The notes beneath the pieces were generated by a model, which saw nothing but the letters and a program-made list of their open reading frames with translations, did no database searches and had not been told where the DNA came from. Source: Sarocladium kiliense (lineage: Eukaryota > Ascomycota > Sordariomycetes > Hypocreales > Sarocladiaceae). Taken from it: a DNA stretch of 64,000 nucleotides. The stretch's first letter is position 1. Every line of letters begins with the position of its first letter. Of the stretch, positions 37,107 to 49,063 are shown piece after piece. A program made the translations under genes and the position numbers. Location: assembly GCA_030734395.1 (NCBI GenBank), contig JAUZTG010000012.1:310001-374000 (forward strand). Direction: 5' to 3'.

Positions 37107-39552
37107 CAGTCCAAGGTTGAGTAGCATAGCAGTACTCTGTGTTCCGTTTAGAGGGCATCACTCTATGGATGAGATGGATATCTTCTGAGACTTGAGGAAG
37201 CCGAGCAGTTCGCCTCATACACTGGGTTCGAAAACGAGGCCATGCTCCTCTATAAGCATGCCCTTCGGACTGATTGACTCAGCTGTTAACGGGTCTCGCC
37301 TTCACGAGAAGCGGTCACCGCTCCATCGCACATTTCATGGCAAGCAGCTTGCGCTTCACCGCGGGTGCATGTGCTGACGAGCACTGATACGTTCCACCCT
37401 GTCTATCATGTGATAGCATGCGATTCTTTGGAAGCTTTCGGATAAATTCTACAGTTCAACCGTTGTCAGCAATTCTCTCGTATACAGTTCTCTTACATGG
37501 AGTGGTGTCTGGAAGTCGTGTTCCAGGCAAACAGAGGCAAACAGGCATCTCGTGACTCGGCTTGTGGCACTGATGATCAGCCAACAACTGCAATTCTTTT
37601 CCGATCTCTGAATATTCTCCGGCATCGCTGCCTCCGAGAACACATCCACAATCAAGGATCTCCATCAGTCAGTCTAGTCACACACAGCATCAATATTCGC
37701 CGTCAGCTGCAAATAGCCCAGATGCTTGCGCCTTGTACTAAACAAACCTGCAGTGGATCATCCCTTGCATCCCAGCGGACGATCCAGAATCACATGCCCA
37801 CTGTAAAATTCCGGGAGGAGGCGAGTTCACATGGCTCCATCTTCAGCTTGGGTTGAATCAGGGGAACCCTCCTCGCCCTTGGCGCGAACACCCTCCATCA
37901 CGGAAATGGCAGCTCCCAAGTTCCACCCTCAGACCGTACCCAGGGCGGCAATGACGAAGAAACAACTGAAAGAAGCATCCGGGTTGGCGCGTGGCTGTGG
38001 TGGGTGGTGTGTGCGGTGGACGGTAGCGGATCCGCCACGGCGACGCCACTGGGCGCTTTGCGTCTCGCCGCCGCCGCTTGCCACGCACTGAGTGAGAGAG
38101 AAGTGAAGTTGACAAGTGACATCGGAATCGCCAACTGCAGGGGTGTGAAATGCACGCGCGGGAGAGCGACATGCGCGCTTCGCGAGATTGGCGCAGTGGC
38201 CATGAGCGTCTGTTTTTCTGTCCTAAGGTACCCTTACCATTGCACAGCATACTGTTGCTTTGTTTTGCATCAGGTAGCAAGCACGTCGCTGACTGTGGAC
38301 GTGTGTGTTGTTGTTGCTGTGTTGTTTTAGGCATCAACGCCAGACCCATGCTGGCATCACGAAACACCAAACAGACAAGAACACAGTGATCGCGTCGAAT
38401 CCAAAGAGAGAACGATGCATCCCGAAGCGGTGACGCCAAAATGAAAGGGAGCCTCCGTTGGGCCAATGCCGACGAACCACGCGGCACCTATAGCGAGCAT
38501 CTGTGGCAGCCCTCGGCCCCCAGAATAGAGGATGGATGGGATGGATGGACGACCAAGCTGTGACTGTGCCAGGGCCGACGCACGACATCGACTCGTCGCC
38601 ATCATCTTTCACCCATTCAGCATCACCGTCGATGGGGCCATGAGCCATCCCACGGCAGTGGGCCACCGCTTCTTCCCATCAACTCGCATCCTAAGCGCCC
38701 GACTGGCCGGCGCTCGACGCCGCCTTGATGCAACCCCAGCCTATCACCGGCCCCAGCCTGCATCGCCATGCGGCACTCGTGGGGCCATGGTCTGGTCATT
38801 CACTCTGCCTCGCCCATCTCTTCTCACCCAATCGTTGCGCGCCGTCCTGTCATTTCTTCGTGTGAACTGCGTTCGAACTGCCTCCTCATCAATGGAACCC
38901 GTGTCAGTGCGCGTGTGTGTGGGTTTGTAGTCTTTTCTTGGGGGTTGCGTGACGCGCCCGTCCCGGGTGAATGAATGGGCATCCATCACCACCACGGGCG
39001 TGTGGTCAGGGCGTGTGCGTGTGCAGCCATGGAGCAAAGTAACAATGCAAGGGCGTGCGTGTTGAAGAAATCTTGCCCGTCTTCGGAAGAGGCAAAGTAC
39101 GCGGTTCTGCTTCTAGTGAGAGCGCCAGGCTCTTGGAGCCCGTTCGTTGGTCTTGCTTGAATCAGGCTGTCTCGTCTGTCTCATCTCGTCAGCCTCTCTC
39201 GCGTCCTTCTCCTCTCTCTTTTAATCATCTGACGTCCTCCTGTCGTAATCTTCTCATCGCTTACATCTGACTCTCTTTTCTAATTTCCCAACTCTTCCTC
39301 TCATTTTTTATTTGCGTTGATCGCTTGGGAGGACAACTGCGCCCTGCAACACATCTCACCTCACCGCCGTATATCCATATTCTCACTAATCCTTTCCTCC
39401 TTGCCCACGAGCTTGCTGGCCACCTCGTTGTTTGCACACTCTTTTTCCCTATTACTCCTTATATACTCGTTTCCTGTCCTCCTACCTCATTCAACCCTCC
39501 AACCAACACACGAAGACTTCTCCGGCATGCGCAGTACCTCCCTTCGACGAGC
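37107..39552. other. 2.4-kb gene-poor region and long leader of the disordered-protein gene
   Basis: Just after the APH relic, a short run at about 37183-37278 reads LRLEEAEQFASYTGFENEAM and may be a remnant of a further coding segment. The stretch 37850-38700 is G/C-rich with mutually overlapping low-complexity open frames that I reject. From 39160 to 39552 the DNA is a pyrimidine-rich leader (TCTCTC, CTTCCT runs) for the gene at 39553. A GT-rich run lies near 38905-38930. Confidence 0.45.
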
Positions 39553-41162
39553 ATGACGGTCTCGAGTGGCGCTGCTGCCGGGACTTACACCTCGTGGTTC
39601 TCCTCTGTCTCACAATGCTGCGCGCCTCTGACTTCCTGTCTGCCTCAGAGGTCGGGTCGTAGTAAGTCACTGTCTACTACTGTCATATCATGGCCGCTAG
39701 GCAGGACCAGCGATCAGGACTTGCTGATCGACCAAGACGACCAAGATCACCTCAATATCCGCGAGAAGCAGACACCGCCTGTTCCTATGATTCGCCATCA
39801 ACCGCGCTTGCATCACCAGCCGCCACTGGAGGTCGGTTATGAGGAGGCATACTCTCGGCTGCACGGTCAGCGAGAAAAGGCACCAAGAAAGAGCTCTGCA
39901 TCTAGCCGGACTGGCTTCTCTGTGAGGAAACGGTTTCGTTCAGATGCATCGTCGCGCAGGCCGCTCATCTCCGCCCCTACCGATTTCCGCCATGTTCGCT
40001 CAGGCTCGTTCCAATTCCCGGAGCCTGTGCCACATAACTTTAACCCCCAAGCGAGACCCAACCCTCCTCGCCGGCGCCATTCGATTGAGCGCCTTGAACT
40101 GAGCATCTACATGCCTGAGAACCAGATCTCGCCACTTCTCCCGCACTTCCAGTTCCCTATCCCGCCCATTCCCGCAGCGGCTCATCTCCCCCAGCGCCGG
40201 GCCACCGACGCAAGCTCCAACGACCAGTCTCATGAGAGAAGCTATTCTTCCATGTCATTTCATGTTCCTCGTAAGGCGGGTGTTGATGGGTCTCCATCTA
40301 CTCTCCAGGATGAGATCCCTCCTCTGATTCCTCCAAAGGCAAAGGCTCGAGCTCGTGCCTACACTTCGCCTGAGGTTGACGTGATCAAGGAGCGAGTGGC
40401 GAGTGCCATGATCGAGGTTGAAAGGCTACAGAGGCAGATCGATGATGTGATTGAGAGGCAGAGTCTCTATGCTCCTAGTCGGCCATCTACGGCGCATTCG
40501 ATGGCCCGCACTATGCCTGGTAAGTCTCATTGGGAAGCCTTTTGCATGAGGAAACGGAACTAACAATATCAGACCTCGAGGAGCCTATGCCTTCTATCCC
40601 AGCCATGCCTCCTGCTGCACCTTCGTTCGCTGAGCGTCTCAAGGACGACATCGACAGACCACAGACAGCACCCATCAAGACACCCCTGCGCATCCCAAAT
40701 CGCTCAAAGACCTTCAACGAGGCTTCAGCTACTTTCAACACACCAACTAGCGCCAGCTCCAGCCACATTCCCCTTCCACCACCTTTGCCTTTGGTCCTCC
40801 GCCCACCACTACGAAAGAAGAAGTCCTTCTCTCGTGTGTCGAGCTGGCTCTCGATGAGCCAGGGCCACAACCGTGACCTGAGCCTTGACTCCGTCACAAA
40901 CCAGCCACGACCAGTCAAGGGAACAGAGGGCTTCTATCAGTGCGTCCCAGCCGGTCAGTCAGCATCTGACCGTCGGAGCTTTGGCTCTGTTGGTACAGTC
41001 TCGACCTGGGACACCGATGAGGAGGAGCGAACTGTCCCTACCACTTGGTCGCCTGGAAGCACACCAATTACAAAGACAGATGCACCATCTGCGGATCGCA
41101 CGATGACATTCGGCCGTTCTGCAGGCATCACTGTCCAGAAGAGCTTCGGCATCACAGTCTAA
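39553..41162 (+). CDS. fungal protein of unknown function, largely disordered, with a short coiled-coil
   Basis: I do not recognise this gene. Exons 39553-40519 and 40573-41162 give 518 aa; the 53-nt intron (donor GTAAGT, CTAAC branch, CAG acceptor) splits an Asp codon. A possible extra 39-nt intron (39662-39700, GTAAGT...CTAG) is a multiple of three. Using it would give 505 aa with RSGRSRTSDQD, and it remains unresolved. The sequence is rich in Ser, Pro, Arg and His. The only ordered-looking element is an amphipathic helix near residues 275-300 (VIKERVASAMIEVERLQRQIDDVIERQ), which may be a coiled coil. A basic patch with LRKKKSFSRVSSWLSMS and a tail ending KSFGITV are other landmarks. No signal peptide or membrane segment. 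A long pyrimidine-rich leader precedes it. Confidence 0.7.
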
Positions 41163-41810
41163 TCTTCTAGCAAACCTCTTTTTGCATTACTTGTACATTC
41201 TTCCGCCCGAATCTTTTGATACCCGAGCATCGATGGATTGCGCGCGTGCGCGCATGGATAGAAAAGTTTGGGCGGCAATGGCATTTTTCTTTCTCATTCG
41301 GGTCTGTATATAATATGGCATTATTGATTGATACCTTGGGTTAGAGTGGAGGGAGGTTCTTAGTTGGCGAACACAGCCTTGATGGCTAGAGATGAGATAT
41401 TGCGTCCATCTCGAATACTTGCATTAAATCCAAAATTTCCAATGATGGACAAAATTGACAGAATCTGTGATTCATATTACTCTTGGTGGCCTGGTTGATG
41501 ACGAAGAGCAGCTTGGCGGTGACTTTTGCCGTTATGCACCCTGTCGATGGTGGCGACAGGTCGTCGTTGGGCCTGGCTTTACCCACGTGTACTTGGTGGA
41601 TTAGCTGCCAAACCCAAGCTTCCCAACTACAACCTCACTACCGCGACCATCTACTCGTCATTCTTTCATCCACAGGATGTCCTAGCCGCAGCCATGAATC
41701 AAGGCGACATTAAGTGAGACATACAGATCGCCATCGCCCCCTCCAGCGCCCTTTCTGCTGCGTTTCTCACTGGTCATCGCAGGCGGTGACCAGGCCTCAA
41801 AACAGCAACG
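41163..41810. other. intergenic region before the histidine phosphatase
   Basis: These 648 bp include an alternating purine/pyrimidine stretch GCGCGCGTGCGCGC (41240-41253), which could adopt Z-form DNA. I see no supported gene. Confidence 0.4.
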
Positions 41811-43379
41811 ATGGGGCTCCAACAGACTGTCGACTCAGTCGCAAATATGTTCACTGGTAGAAAACACAGGTATAGCGCCATTCCAGAGGCAGGAGAGTCA
41901 CGGAATGAGCGTCTTACGGCAGATCAGCGGGCGCAGGGAAGACGATTTCTCAAGTTCGCAATGGTCGGCGTCGGGGTTACGATCCTACTGATGTTCACCA
42001 TGAGCTGGGGGTACGTGACCCCATCAACACCCACGTGTCTCAGACAAGAATACTGACTGAAGTGCGGTTCTAGAAGTGGCAGCCCACAGCGTTGCGAAAG
42101 AATTGGAAATTGTACAGATACCTCACCTCACCTATGGGGCCAGTACTCTCCAGTGTTTTCTGTGCCTTCGAAGATCAACTCAGCGATTCCGGAGGGCTGC
42201 GAGGTGACTTTTGCGCTGTTACTTGCGCGGCATGGAGCGCGTGATCCGACGGCGTCCAAGACTGTGATCTACAAGAGATTGATAGAGAAGATTCAGAGCT
42301 CGGTTACGCACTTCAGTCCTGGGTTTGAGTTTCTCCAGGATATGAAATACAGTCTTGGGTCAGACCAGCTTACGGAGTTTGGGGTGCAGCAGATGGTAGA
42401 CGCTGGAGAAGCGTTTTATGAACGATATCAAGATCTGGCGAAGGATGAACAGCCCTTCGTTAGAGCGGCTGGGTCGCAAAGAGTGGTGGAGTCGGCTACG
42501 AACTTTACCAAGGGGTTCTATGCTGCAAGAGGGAAGGGGGCTGTTGGTGTGGAAGACCAGGTGCTCGTTGTGCCTGAGGAGGAAGGGTACAACAACACCT
42601 TGAACCATGGGACGTGCACTGCTTTCGAAGAAGGACCAGCATCAGGAACCCGGCAGAAGATGCAAACCGCCTGGAAGGATATCTGGGTGCCACCCATTGC
42701 GGCCCGACTGAACCACAAGCTCCCCGGCGCCAACCTCACACTCGACGAGGCGATCTACATGATGGACCTCTGCCCCTTTCACACCGTCGCAACACCACAA
42801 GCCACCCGCTCCCGCTTCTGCAACCTCTTCAACACGGATGAGTGGCGCAGCTATGACTACTTCATGTCCCTCGATAAGTGGTATGGCTACGGCCAAGGAA
42901 ACCCCCTTGGCCCAACGCAGGGGGTGGGTTACGTCAATGAAGTAATTGCACGGCTGACGGGTGAGCCGGTTGAGGATGGAACGAGTACGAATAGTACACT
43001 AGACGGGTCGGAGAAGACGTTCCCATTGGGAAGGAAGCTATATGCAGACTTTAGTCACGACAACCTCATGGCTAGTGTGCATGCCGCGCTAGGTCTGTAT
43101 AATCACACGACGGACTTGCCGGTTGGAAGGAAAGTCGCGCCAGGTGATGCGGGTGGATTCTCGGCAGCATGGACCGTACCTTTCGGGGCGAGGATGTACG
43201 TTGAGAAGATGCGGTGTGAGAAGAAGGCGGAGGAGCTGGTGAGGGTTGTGGTGAATGATAGGGTGGTGAGGTTGAGGGGGTGTGGAGGAGATGAGCATTG
43301 GAGGTGTGAAGTTGGGAAGTTCGTGGAGAGTCTTTCGTTTGCGAGGTCGGGAGGGCTATGGGATGCATGTTTCACTTGA
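41811..43379 (+). CDS. membrane-anchored histidine acid phosphatase (phytase-like)
   Basis: Hydrolyses phosphomonoesters at acid pH through a phosphohistidine. Exons 41811-42010 and 42074-43379 give 501 aa; the intron splits a Gly codon directly after the membrane segment. Residues 1-45 are a hydrophilic cytosolic head, 46-66 (FLKFAMVGVGVTILLMFTMSW) a signal anchor, and the rest an extracytoplasmic phosphatase domain. The catalytic RHGARDP lies at about 119-125 (nucleophile His 120). The proton-donor motif SHD is at about 394-396. Cysteines at CERIGNC and near the C-terminus fit the disulfides of the family. Secreted fungal phytases have a cleaved signal peptide; here a type II anchor replaces it, suggesting an ER/vacuolar or cell-surface enzyme. 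Whether phytate is the substrate cannot be told. Confidence 0.9.
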
Positions 43380-44286
43380 GGGCAGACTTTCTTCCCTTCA
43401 AGAACAGGCAAAGCAAAGCGCGGTGTTTTTTGACATGTGATATCCAGGAGGTGGTGATGGCATCATAAAAGTTTCCAGGAATAGACTATACACTGCCGGC
43501 AGGCTATTGGACTGATTTCTCTGCCCGATGAGAGGTGAAATTTAATAGTCGATAATCCTGCTGCATGTCTCTGAAGCGTGTGAAGACTGGTATTCGCTGG
43601 AGAAGGGCCGGTGCGGGCGAGACAAGCAGATGGTACAGTAGTAGCGTATTGCCTTGGGTTTTCTCACGATGGTTTAGCCAGTGAGGAGTTGGTGTTTTGA
43701 GACTTGCAGCGAGGCGAAGTTGGGGGAGGGTGGTTGTGATTATGTAACGTGACGACACTGCTTGCGACCTTGGATTTGCTCTGATGTTCTGATCATCTCG
43801 CTGTTGTAGGTTAGCTCGGACACCTGGCTGGTAGGAATTGTTAGTGGATCTTCAGGCTTCTTCAGCGATGTAACGGCGCAGAAGGCCCCCCTGTATCCTA
43901 GACATGGCCGCCTAATTTTAGGACACTGCTAGCACTGCTTACTCTTTCACAGCTTGGAGCTCCAAGCGAGGGCAGTGAAGCTCACCTACCTCCCGCAAGC
44001 AGCCAAGCACCATCCATCATCATTACGCGGACCAGGGTCGTACAATCAAGGCACATCCAACACACCACCACCACCACCACCATCTCCTCTCCTCATCCCC
44101 TTTCGCATCCTCAACGACCTCCACGACGACACAACCGACGCATGTCTCACCCCTCTTCCCAGCGCAACCTTCCATCACTCCGCCACCAACGACGTCACTC
44201 GTCAATTGATCGGGTAGACCGGACAGCAGCTTTGCGAACACGATAAGGCGTAGCTTGCGGTTGAAGGCGCATTCACACAGCACATC
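43380..44286. other. intergenic region with a CAC/ACC microsatellite
   Basis: About 900 bp between same-strand genes. A perfect run of ACC trinucleotides (about 44062-44083) lies 200 bp upstream of the next ATG. No further gene is supported. Confidence 0.45.
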
Positions 44287-45010
44287 ATGGTGTCAACGGC
44301 CGGCGGCATCGTCATTGCCATCATTGTCCTCGCCCTTGCTGCGGCGGTGGGCTGGGTCGTCTTTACACAGCTTCGCGCCCGGAGACTCGGCGTACGTCTT
44401 ACCTCCTCCTCCCCTGCTGATCAATCGCATACTGACATGCGCGCAATAGCTTCCACCCCCGTCCCTCTCGTCGTATCTGCCCTGGAAAACCTCCGATTCA
44501 GGGTACGGACCCCGTCCCGCCCCGGGCGGTGTTGTCGGCTGGTTCAACGACCAAGTGCGCAAATTCAAGAACCGAAACAACCGTTCTGCGGCCGGCGCAT
44601 ACGAAGCGCCCCTTCACGGCAGCGGTGCTCCGTCCGGTGGCCGTCGCGGCTTCGGCGCTCTCGACCCCGATGAGGCGTGGGATGCGCGTGTCGGTACTGA
44701 AGCAGATGGGTATGGGCCCTATGACGAGACGGAGCTGCGGAGTACGGAGTATGGAGGCGCGACTGGGGGAAACAGTTACACGATGAATGTGCCAGAGGAT
44801 AGTCCTTATGGACAAGATGAGAGAAGGGGTAGGCCTGCGGCGAAGGGGTTGAGTAACCCGTTTGATGATGATCAGGCGACGAGTATGAGGGGGGTTAGCC
44901 CGCGGCCGTTGGATACGGGGGCGGCGGTGAGGCAGAAGGGGCAGGGGGAGCCGGATAGTGCGGGGAGTAGTCCTACGGAGAGGAGGTCAGTGTTCAGGGA
45001 GAACGTCTGA
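44287..45010 (+). CDS. conserved small single-pass membrane protein of unknown function
   Basis: 221 aa from exons 44287-44391 and 44450-45010 (58-nt intron, phase 0). Residues 4-27 (TAGGIVIAIIVLALAAAVGWVVF) are a membrane segment, followed by the basic RARRLG and then LPPPSLSSYLPW. A Gly/Arg-rich segment containing VGWFNDQVRKFKNRNNRSAAGAYE and LDPDEAWDARVG comes next, and then an acidic/Ser-rich disordered tail. I have seen such proteins annotated loosely as acid-phosphatase-like, but no phosphatase motif is present, so I do not assign that function. The short N-terminus before the membrane segment and the positive residues after it suggest an N-out, C-in topology. Confidence 0.75.
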
Positions 45011-45587
45011 GCAGGTTGAAGACGAGGGCGATGAGGAGTGGTTGAGCGATTCGAGAAGCTGAGAGTACAGGCTGAGGGAGGTTGGTCAAAGGGGAGGTGA
45101 TGCTGCGAGCTTGTCGACTGGTATGAGAAGGATGAGGGATGCTCTGTCATGATGTCAAATGGTTCTTGTACAAATGTTGCTATACGTATCAGGGAGTTTG
45201 GGTCAGCAGCAATTGGAAGGTGTTTTGTTCCTTATTGACTCTAAAGGCACTCAGTGAAGGGATGTATGGATCCGATGTGGTTGGTGAAGAGATGGGATTC
45301 GTGTCAGACAAGTGACAGAACAATGGGGCATAGTATTTCCTATGTCTATACACATCTTAGTACGTGTAAGGTGCAACAAATGCAGGGGTCACCCATCGCC
45401 CAGCCTTTTTACACTTGGAAGTGAGGCTACAGGCACCTCCCCGCCAGAACACGTGGGGGCCAGCCTTGGATGTGCCCCTCCAACCTCAACTGAGCCTCAT
45501 TTAAGACGCTCCTTCATCCAGCCTCACTTCCCTCCCACTTTCTCGCACACTCAGAAAATCTCGAGCAATTGGAGCAAAAACATCAAG
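45011..45587. other. intergenic region before inositol monophosphatase
   Basis: These 577 bp separate same-strand genes. The last 100 bp are a pyrimidine-rich leader. No gene seen. Confidence 0.4.
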
Positions 45588-46590
45588 ATGGCTGACCTCG
45601 ATCTCGAAGCCGTGCGAGACGTCATGGTCTCAGTCGCGTACGAGGCTGGTGCCATGATGCTGGCTGCCAACCCCGCGGACATTGACCAGGGCACCAAGCT
45701 GAACTGTAAGACTCTGACAAAGGATCGATTGCCATGACTGTGTTAACTTTTTACTCTTTTAGCCGTGGATATTGTCACGGAGGTGGATCAGGCTGTTGAG
45801 AAGATGGTCTCAACTCGCTTGTCGACAGCCTATCCCAACATCTCATTCATGGGTGAGGAGACGTACAAACCCGGCATGAGGGTTGGTCCTGAACCTACCT
45901 TTATTGTTGACCCTATCGATGGTAGGTCAACTTTTCTCTGTATTTTCTCAAGTCATCATGCCAATGTGTAACCCAAATCCAGGCACAACCAACTTCATCC
46001 ACCAGCTCCCAGACTTCTGCATCTCCCTCGGTCTCGCCATCAACCGCCTCCCGACCATCGGCGTAATCTACAATCCCTCCCAAGACCTCCTCTTTACCGC
46101 CATCAAGTCTAAAGGTGCCTACATGACCCGTCTCAAGTCCTCCACCCCGCAACGTCTCCCCATCTCCCGTAATCCCCAACCCCTCACCGGTCTCGGCACA
46201 GCCCTCCTCGCCATAGAATGGGGTTCCGACCGCTCCGGTCCCAACTACGATCTCAAAACCGACGTCTTCAGGAAGCTAGCTGCGAAAGAGGGCGGTATGG
46301 TGCATAGCTTGAGGAGCTTTGGTTCAGCGGCGTTGAATATCGCGGCGGTGGCGGCGGGCTGGCTGGATGGGTATTGGGAGGGTGGATGTTGGGCTTGGGA
46401 TGTTTGTGCAGGGTGGTGTGTGCTTGAGGAGGCGGGCGGTAAGATGGTGAGCGGGAATCCGGGAAATTGGGAGCCGGAGTTGGAGGGGAGGGTGTATTTC
46501 GCTGTGAGGGGAGCGCCGAGTGGGCAGAAGGAGTTGGTGGAAGGGTTGTGGGAGATTATTGGGGATAGGAAGATGGATTACAGTGTGTGA
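45588..46590 (+). CDS. inositol-1-monophosphatase family enzyme
   Basis: Removes phosphate from myo-inositol 1-phosphate in a Mg2+-dependent reaction, feeding inositol and phosphoinositide synthesis. Exons 45588-45705, 45763-45921 and 45983-46590 give 294 aa and close the frame. Metal-site motifs are all visible: the early Asp in SVDIVTEVDQ, the catalytic Glu pair in MGEE near residue 71, DPIDGTTNF starting at Asp 89, and the C-terminal CWAWDVCAG with Asp near 231. Intron 2 splits the Gly codon of DPIDG. In some fungi a close relative (qa-x type) is linked to quinate catabolism, but no quinate genes are present here, so housekeeping inositol phosphatase is the better reading. Confidence 0.92.
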
Positions 46591-47507
46591 GAGCGATGCG
46601 AGTCGAGTGAGGGGGAGTCGGTGAAGCGATACAAGAGTCAAAACGGTGATCTGTGGACATAGCTAGAGCACATGTATGGCGTGAGATAGACTGTCAAGAA
46701 CAGGCCGTGAACAGGTATCAGTAAGCAGTGTCATGGTAGAACAGTTCGCTTAGACTCAGGGCATGCAGACAGCGACGAGCTCGTGAGCAAAATGAGATGA
46801 CACCTCCGATGACCCGGATAGCCTATCGGATCCGAGGAGAAGGTCACCTTGGGTCATCTGCTTATACCGAGGCAGGTCACGTGCCCCATACATTGGCTGT
46901 GCCCAAACAGCATCAATCTGCCTCAGCATACAGAGCCATCCAGCACCCTCACCAGCCCCTCAAAACATCCCAGAAATTTTTAGCGAACTTACAACATTAA
47001 TCTTAGATATCTATAGTCTTAACTTGATGGTTTGGAAAGCTCGCTGGAGACATTTCGGGCCTCCCACGTCTCGCGCGCCCAATGACTGATGCCAAGGTCA
47101 GCCATTACGCATCCCGCGGAAATCAGCAGAATTAGCTCTCTCATGTTTCGCTAGTAATTGATTGATGTACTGACCTGACTAGCAAGGAAAGCGGAGATGT
47201 CCAATTTTCCCATTAGCCTGTTGGAGAGTAGACGCAGGGTCTGGCCTTGTAGTTGTGTCATTATTAATTCAGTGACCCCTCCATCCCGTTCTCTTTCTGC
47301 GGGGTCCCTCCCAACTGTTATCAGTATTACAGCGGCTACCTCCGATTGCGGTCTCTGGCTCTACCAACGTTAAACGCCCCTCCAACTTTTTATTCCGCCG
47401 CCCTCTGCATCCATCCGACCATCCATCGTCCATCACCACTTCATCCCTCCAGCCTGTCCTTAACTTCGCATCGACACATACAGCACGCACACATACACGC
47501 AGTCACT
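46591..47507. other. intergenic region before DRE2
   Basis: About 900 bp. No supported gene. The last 130 bp are C/A-rich leader directly upstream of the DRE2 ATG. Confidence 0.4.
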
Positions 47508-48518
47508 ATGTCACCCTCAATCGTCACAATCGACATGTCCGACGACATCGACTTCACCACCCCGAAATCCAACATGTCCTCCAACCGCACCCTCCTCCTC
47601 GCCCCTCCCTCTATCGCCGCCCACGAAGAAAAACTCCACGCCCTATTCACAGTCTACGACCGTTCCTCCACAGACCTCCAGATGCTCGACCGTCTCGCCG
47701 CCGGCCTCATCAACCTCCCTTCTCAGACCTACTCCCAGATCCTCGTCCTCACTGACGCAGCCGATGCCCATGCCGCCCTGCAGCTGCTTGACCGGAATGT
47801 GTTTGCCGCGCTGGTGCCGGCTATGAAGGTCGGGGCGGTTTTGAGGGCTCAGAGTGAGGGCAATGCATCCTTTGGACAGGCGCAGGTCAGGGAGGCGGTT
47901 TTGGCCGGGCTGGTGCAGAAGGATGGTGGCTTTGAGAAGGTGATGGAGGAGGAAGAGGAGGTGGCGATTCCGATCAAGTTTGGGGCCAAGAAGAAGCAGA
48001 ATGGGGGTGCAGTGAACGGCGATGGGTCCGTGAGCTTGAAGAAGCGGACAGTGACGATTGATCTGGACGACGCGGGCGATGACGACGACATTATCGATGA
48101 AGATACTCTCCTGACTGATGCCGACCTCAAGAGGCCTATTGTTCAGCGTAAGTCTTCTACAACTACAGGTTGAGCCACGAAGAGGACCTCTTGACTAACA
48201 GACTCATTAGCTCCCGAGTGTCAGCCCAAGGCCGGCAAGCGTCGCCGCGCCTGCAAGGACTGCACCTGCGGCCTCGCCGAGCAACTCAAGAACGAAGACG
48301 AAGCCCGCCGTGCCCAGGCCGATGCTGACCTTAGCGCCCTCAAGCTCGATGCCGACGACCTCAATGAATTGGATTTTACTGTCCAGGGCAAGACGGGGTC
48401 GTGCGGGAACTGCTCTCTCGGTGATGCGTTCCGGTGCGATGGATGTCCGTACATTGGCCTGCCGGCTTTCAAGCCTGGTGAGGAGGTCAGGCTCTTGAAC
48501 AATGTGGCTCAGTTTTGA
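47508..48518 (+). CDS. DRE2: DRE2/anamorsin, cytosolic Fe-S cluster assembly factor
   Basis: Receives electrons from the diflavin reductase Tah18 for the early steps of cytosolic iron-sulfur protein assembly. Exons 47508-48147 and 48211-48518 give 315 aa. The N-terminal methyltransferase-like domain (about residues 25-150) is followed by an acidic linker (DDDDIIDEDTLL). The C-terminal CIAPIN1 domain has both cluster motifs. The [2Fe-2S] cysteines are at 217, 228, 231 and 233 (C-x10-C-x2-C-x-C). The second site is CGNCSLGDAFRCDGCPY, with cysteines at 278, 281, 289 and 292. The chain ends LLNNVAQF. The 63-nt intron separates the linker from the cluster domain. ATG 47508 gives a slightly longer N-terminus than the next Met (MSDDIDF), and either could be used. 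Confidence 0.95.
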
Positions 48519-49063
48519 ATGGGTTGTCGTTCTGGATATTGAACGAAAGATTAGGAAGGGCGCCGATCTCAAGACCAGGCTGTGCAAGACCGGCCAATCG
48601 GCGTCGGGCAGATTGCCCATCGCTCCCAGCAAAGCAGTTGCACGAACGCGGACCATGAGGACATGGCAGATGTCCAGAGTCCGTTCCAGGCCGGGGACTT
48701 CCTGGCGAGCACTGCTGAAAGCCACAGAGGAGTCATTTACGCCGAGTGAAACGAGACCACACTGGTATCAGAGCTCAAAGATCTGCATGCCACGAGGTGA
48801 CGGCATCCTCACTTCAGTCAGCATCGGGGCCACATGCGGGCCCTGAAGGGACCAAGTCATACACACAGGCCATACAAATACATCAGGTTTGGAGTTGGTA
48901 TAGATAGATATACGGTAGCAAGACTCATGATCTCAGACAACAAGACACGCCGTTACATGTGACTTGACGTTATTTGCCCTCGACTGTATCCAATACCTGT
49001 CCCCTTTTGATACTTTCGAGACTGAGAACAAGCACTAGCCGGTCTCACGTTCAGCCCCCGCCA
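48519..49063. terminator. 3' intergenic region of convergent DRE2 and MFS genes
   Basis: These 545 bp lie between two stop codons. I see no gene or strong repeat. Confidence 0.4.

Noticed and set aside
37858..38487. 209-codon minus-strand open frame
   Set aside because: Arg/Ser/Pro-rich, mirrored by open frames on the other strand in G/C-rich DNA, no domain and no convincing start context.
45588..46590. Quinate-cluster (qa-x) identity for the inositol monophosphatase
   Set aside because: No quinate or shikimate catabolic genes or qa regulators lie nearby, so the general family name is safer.
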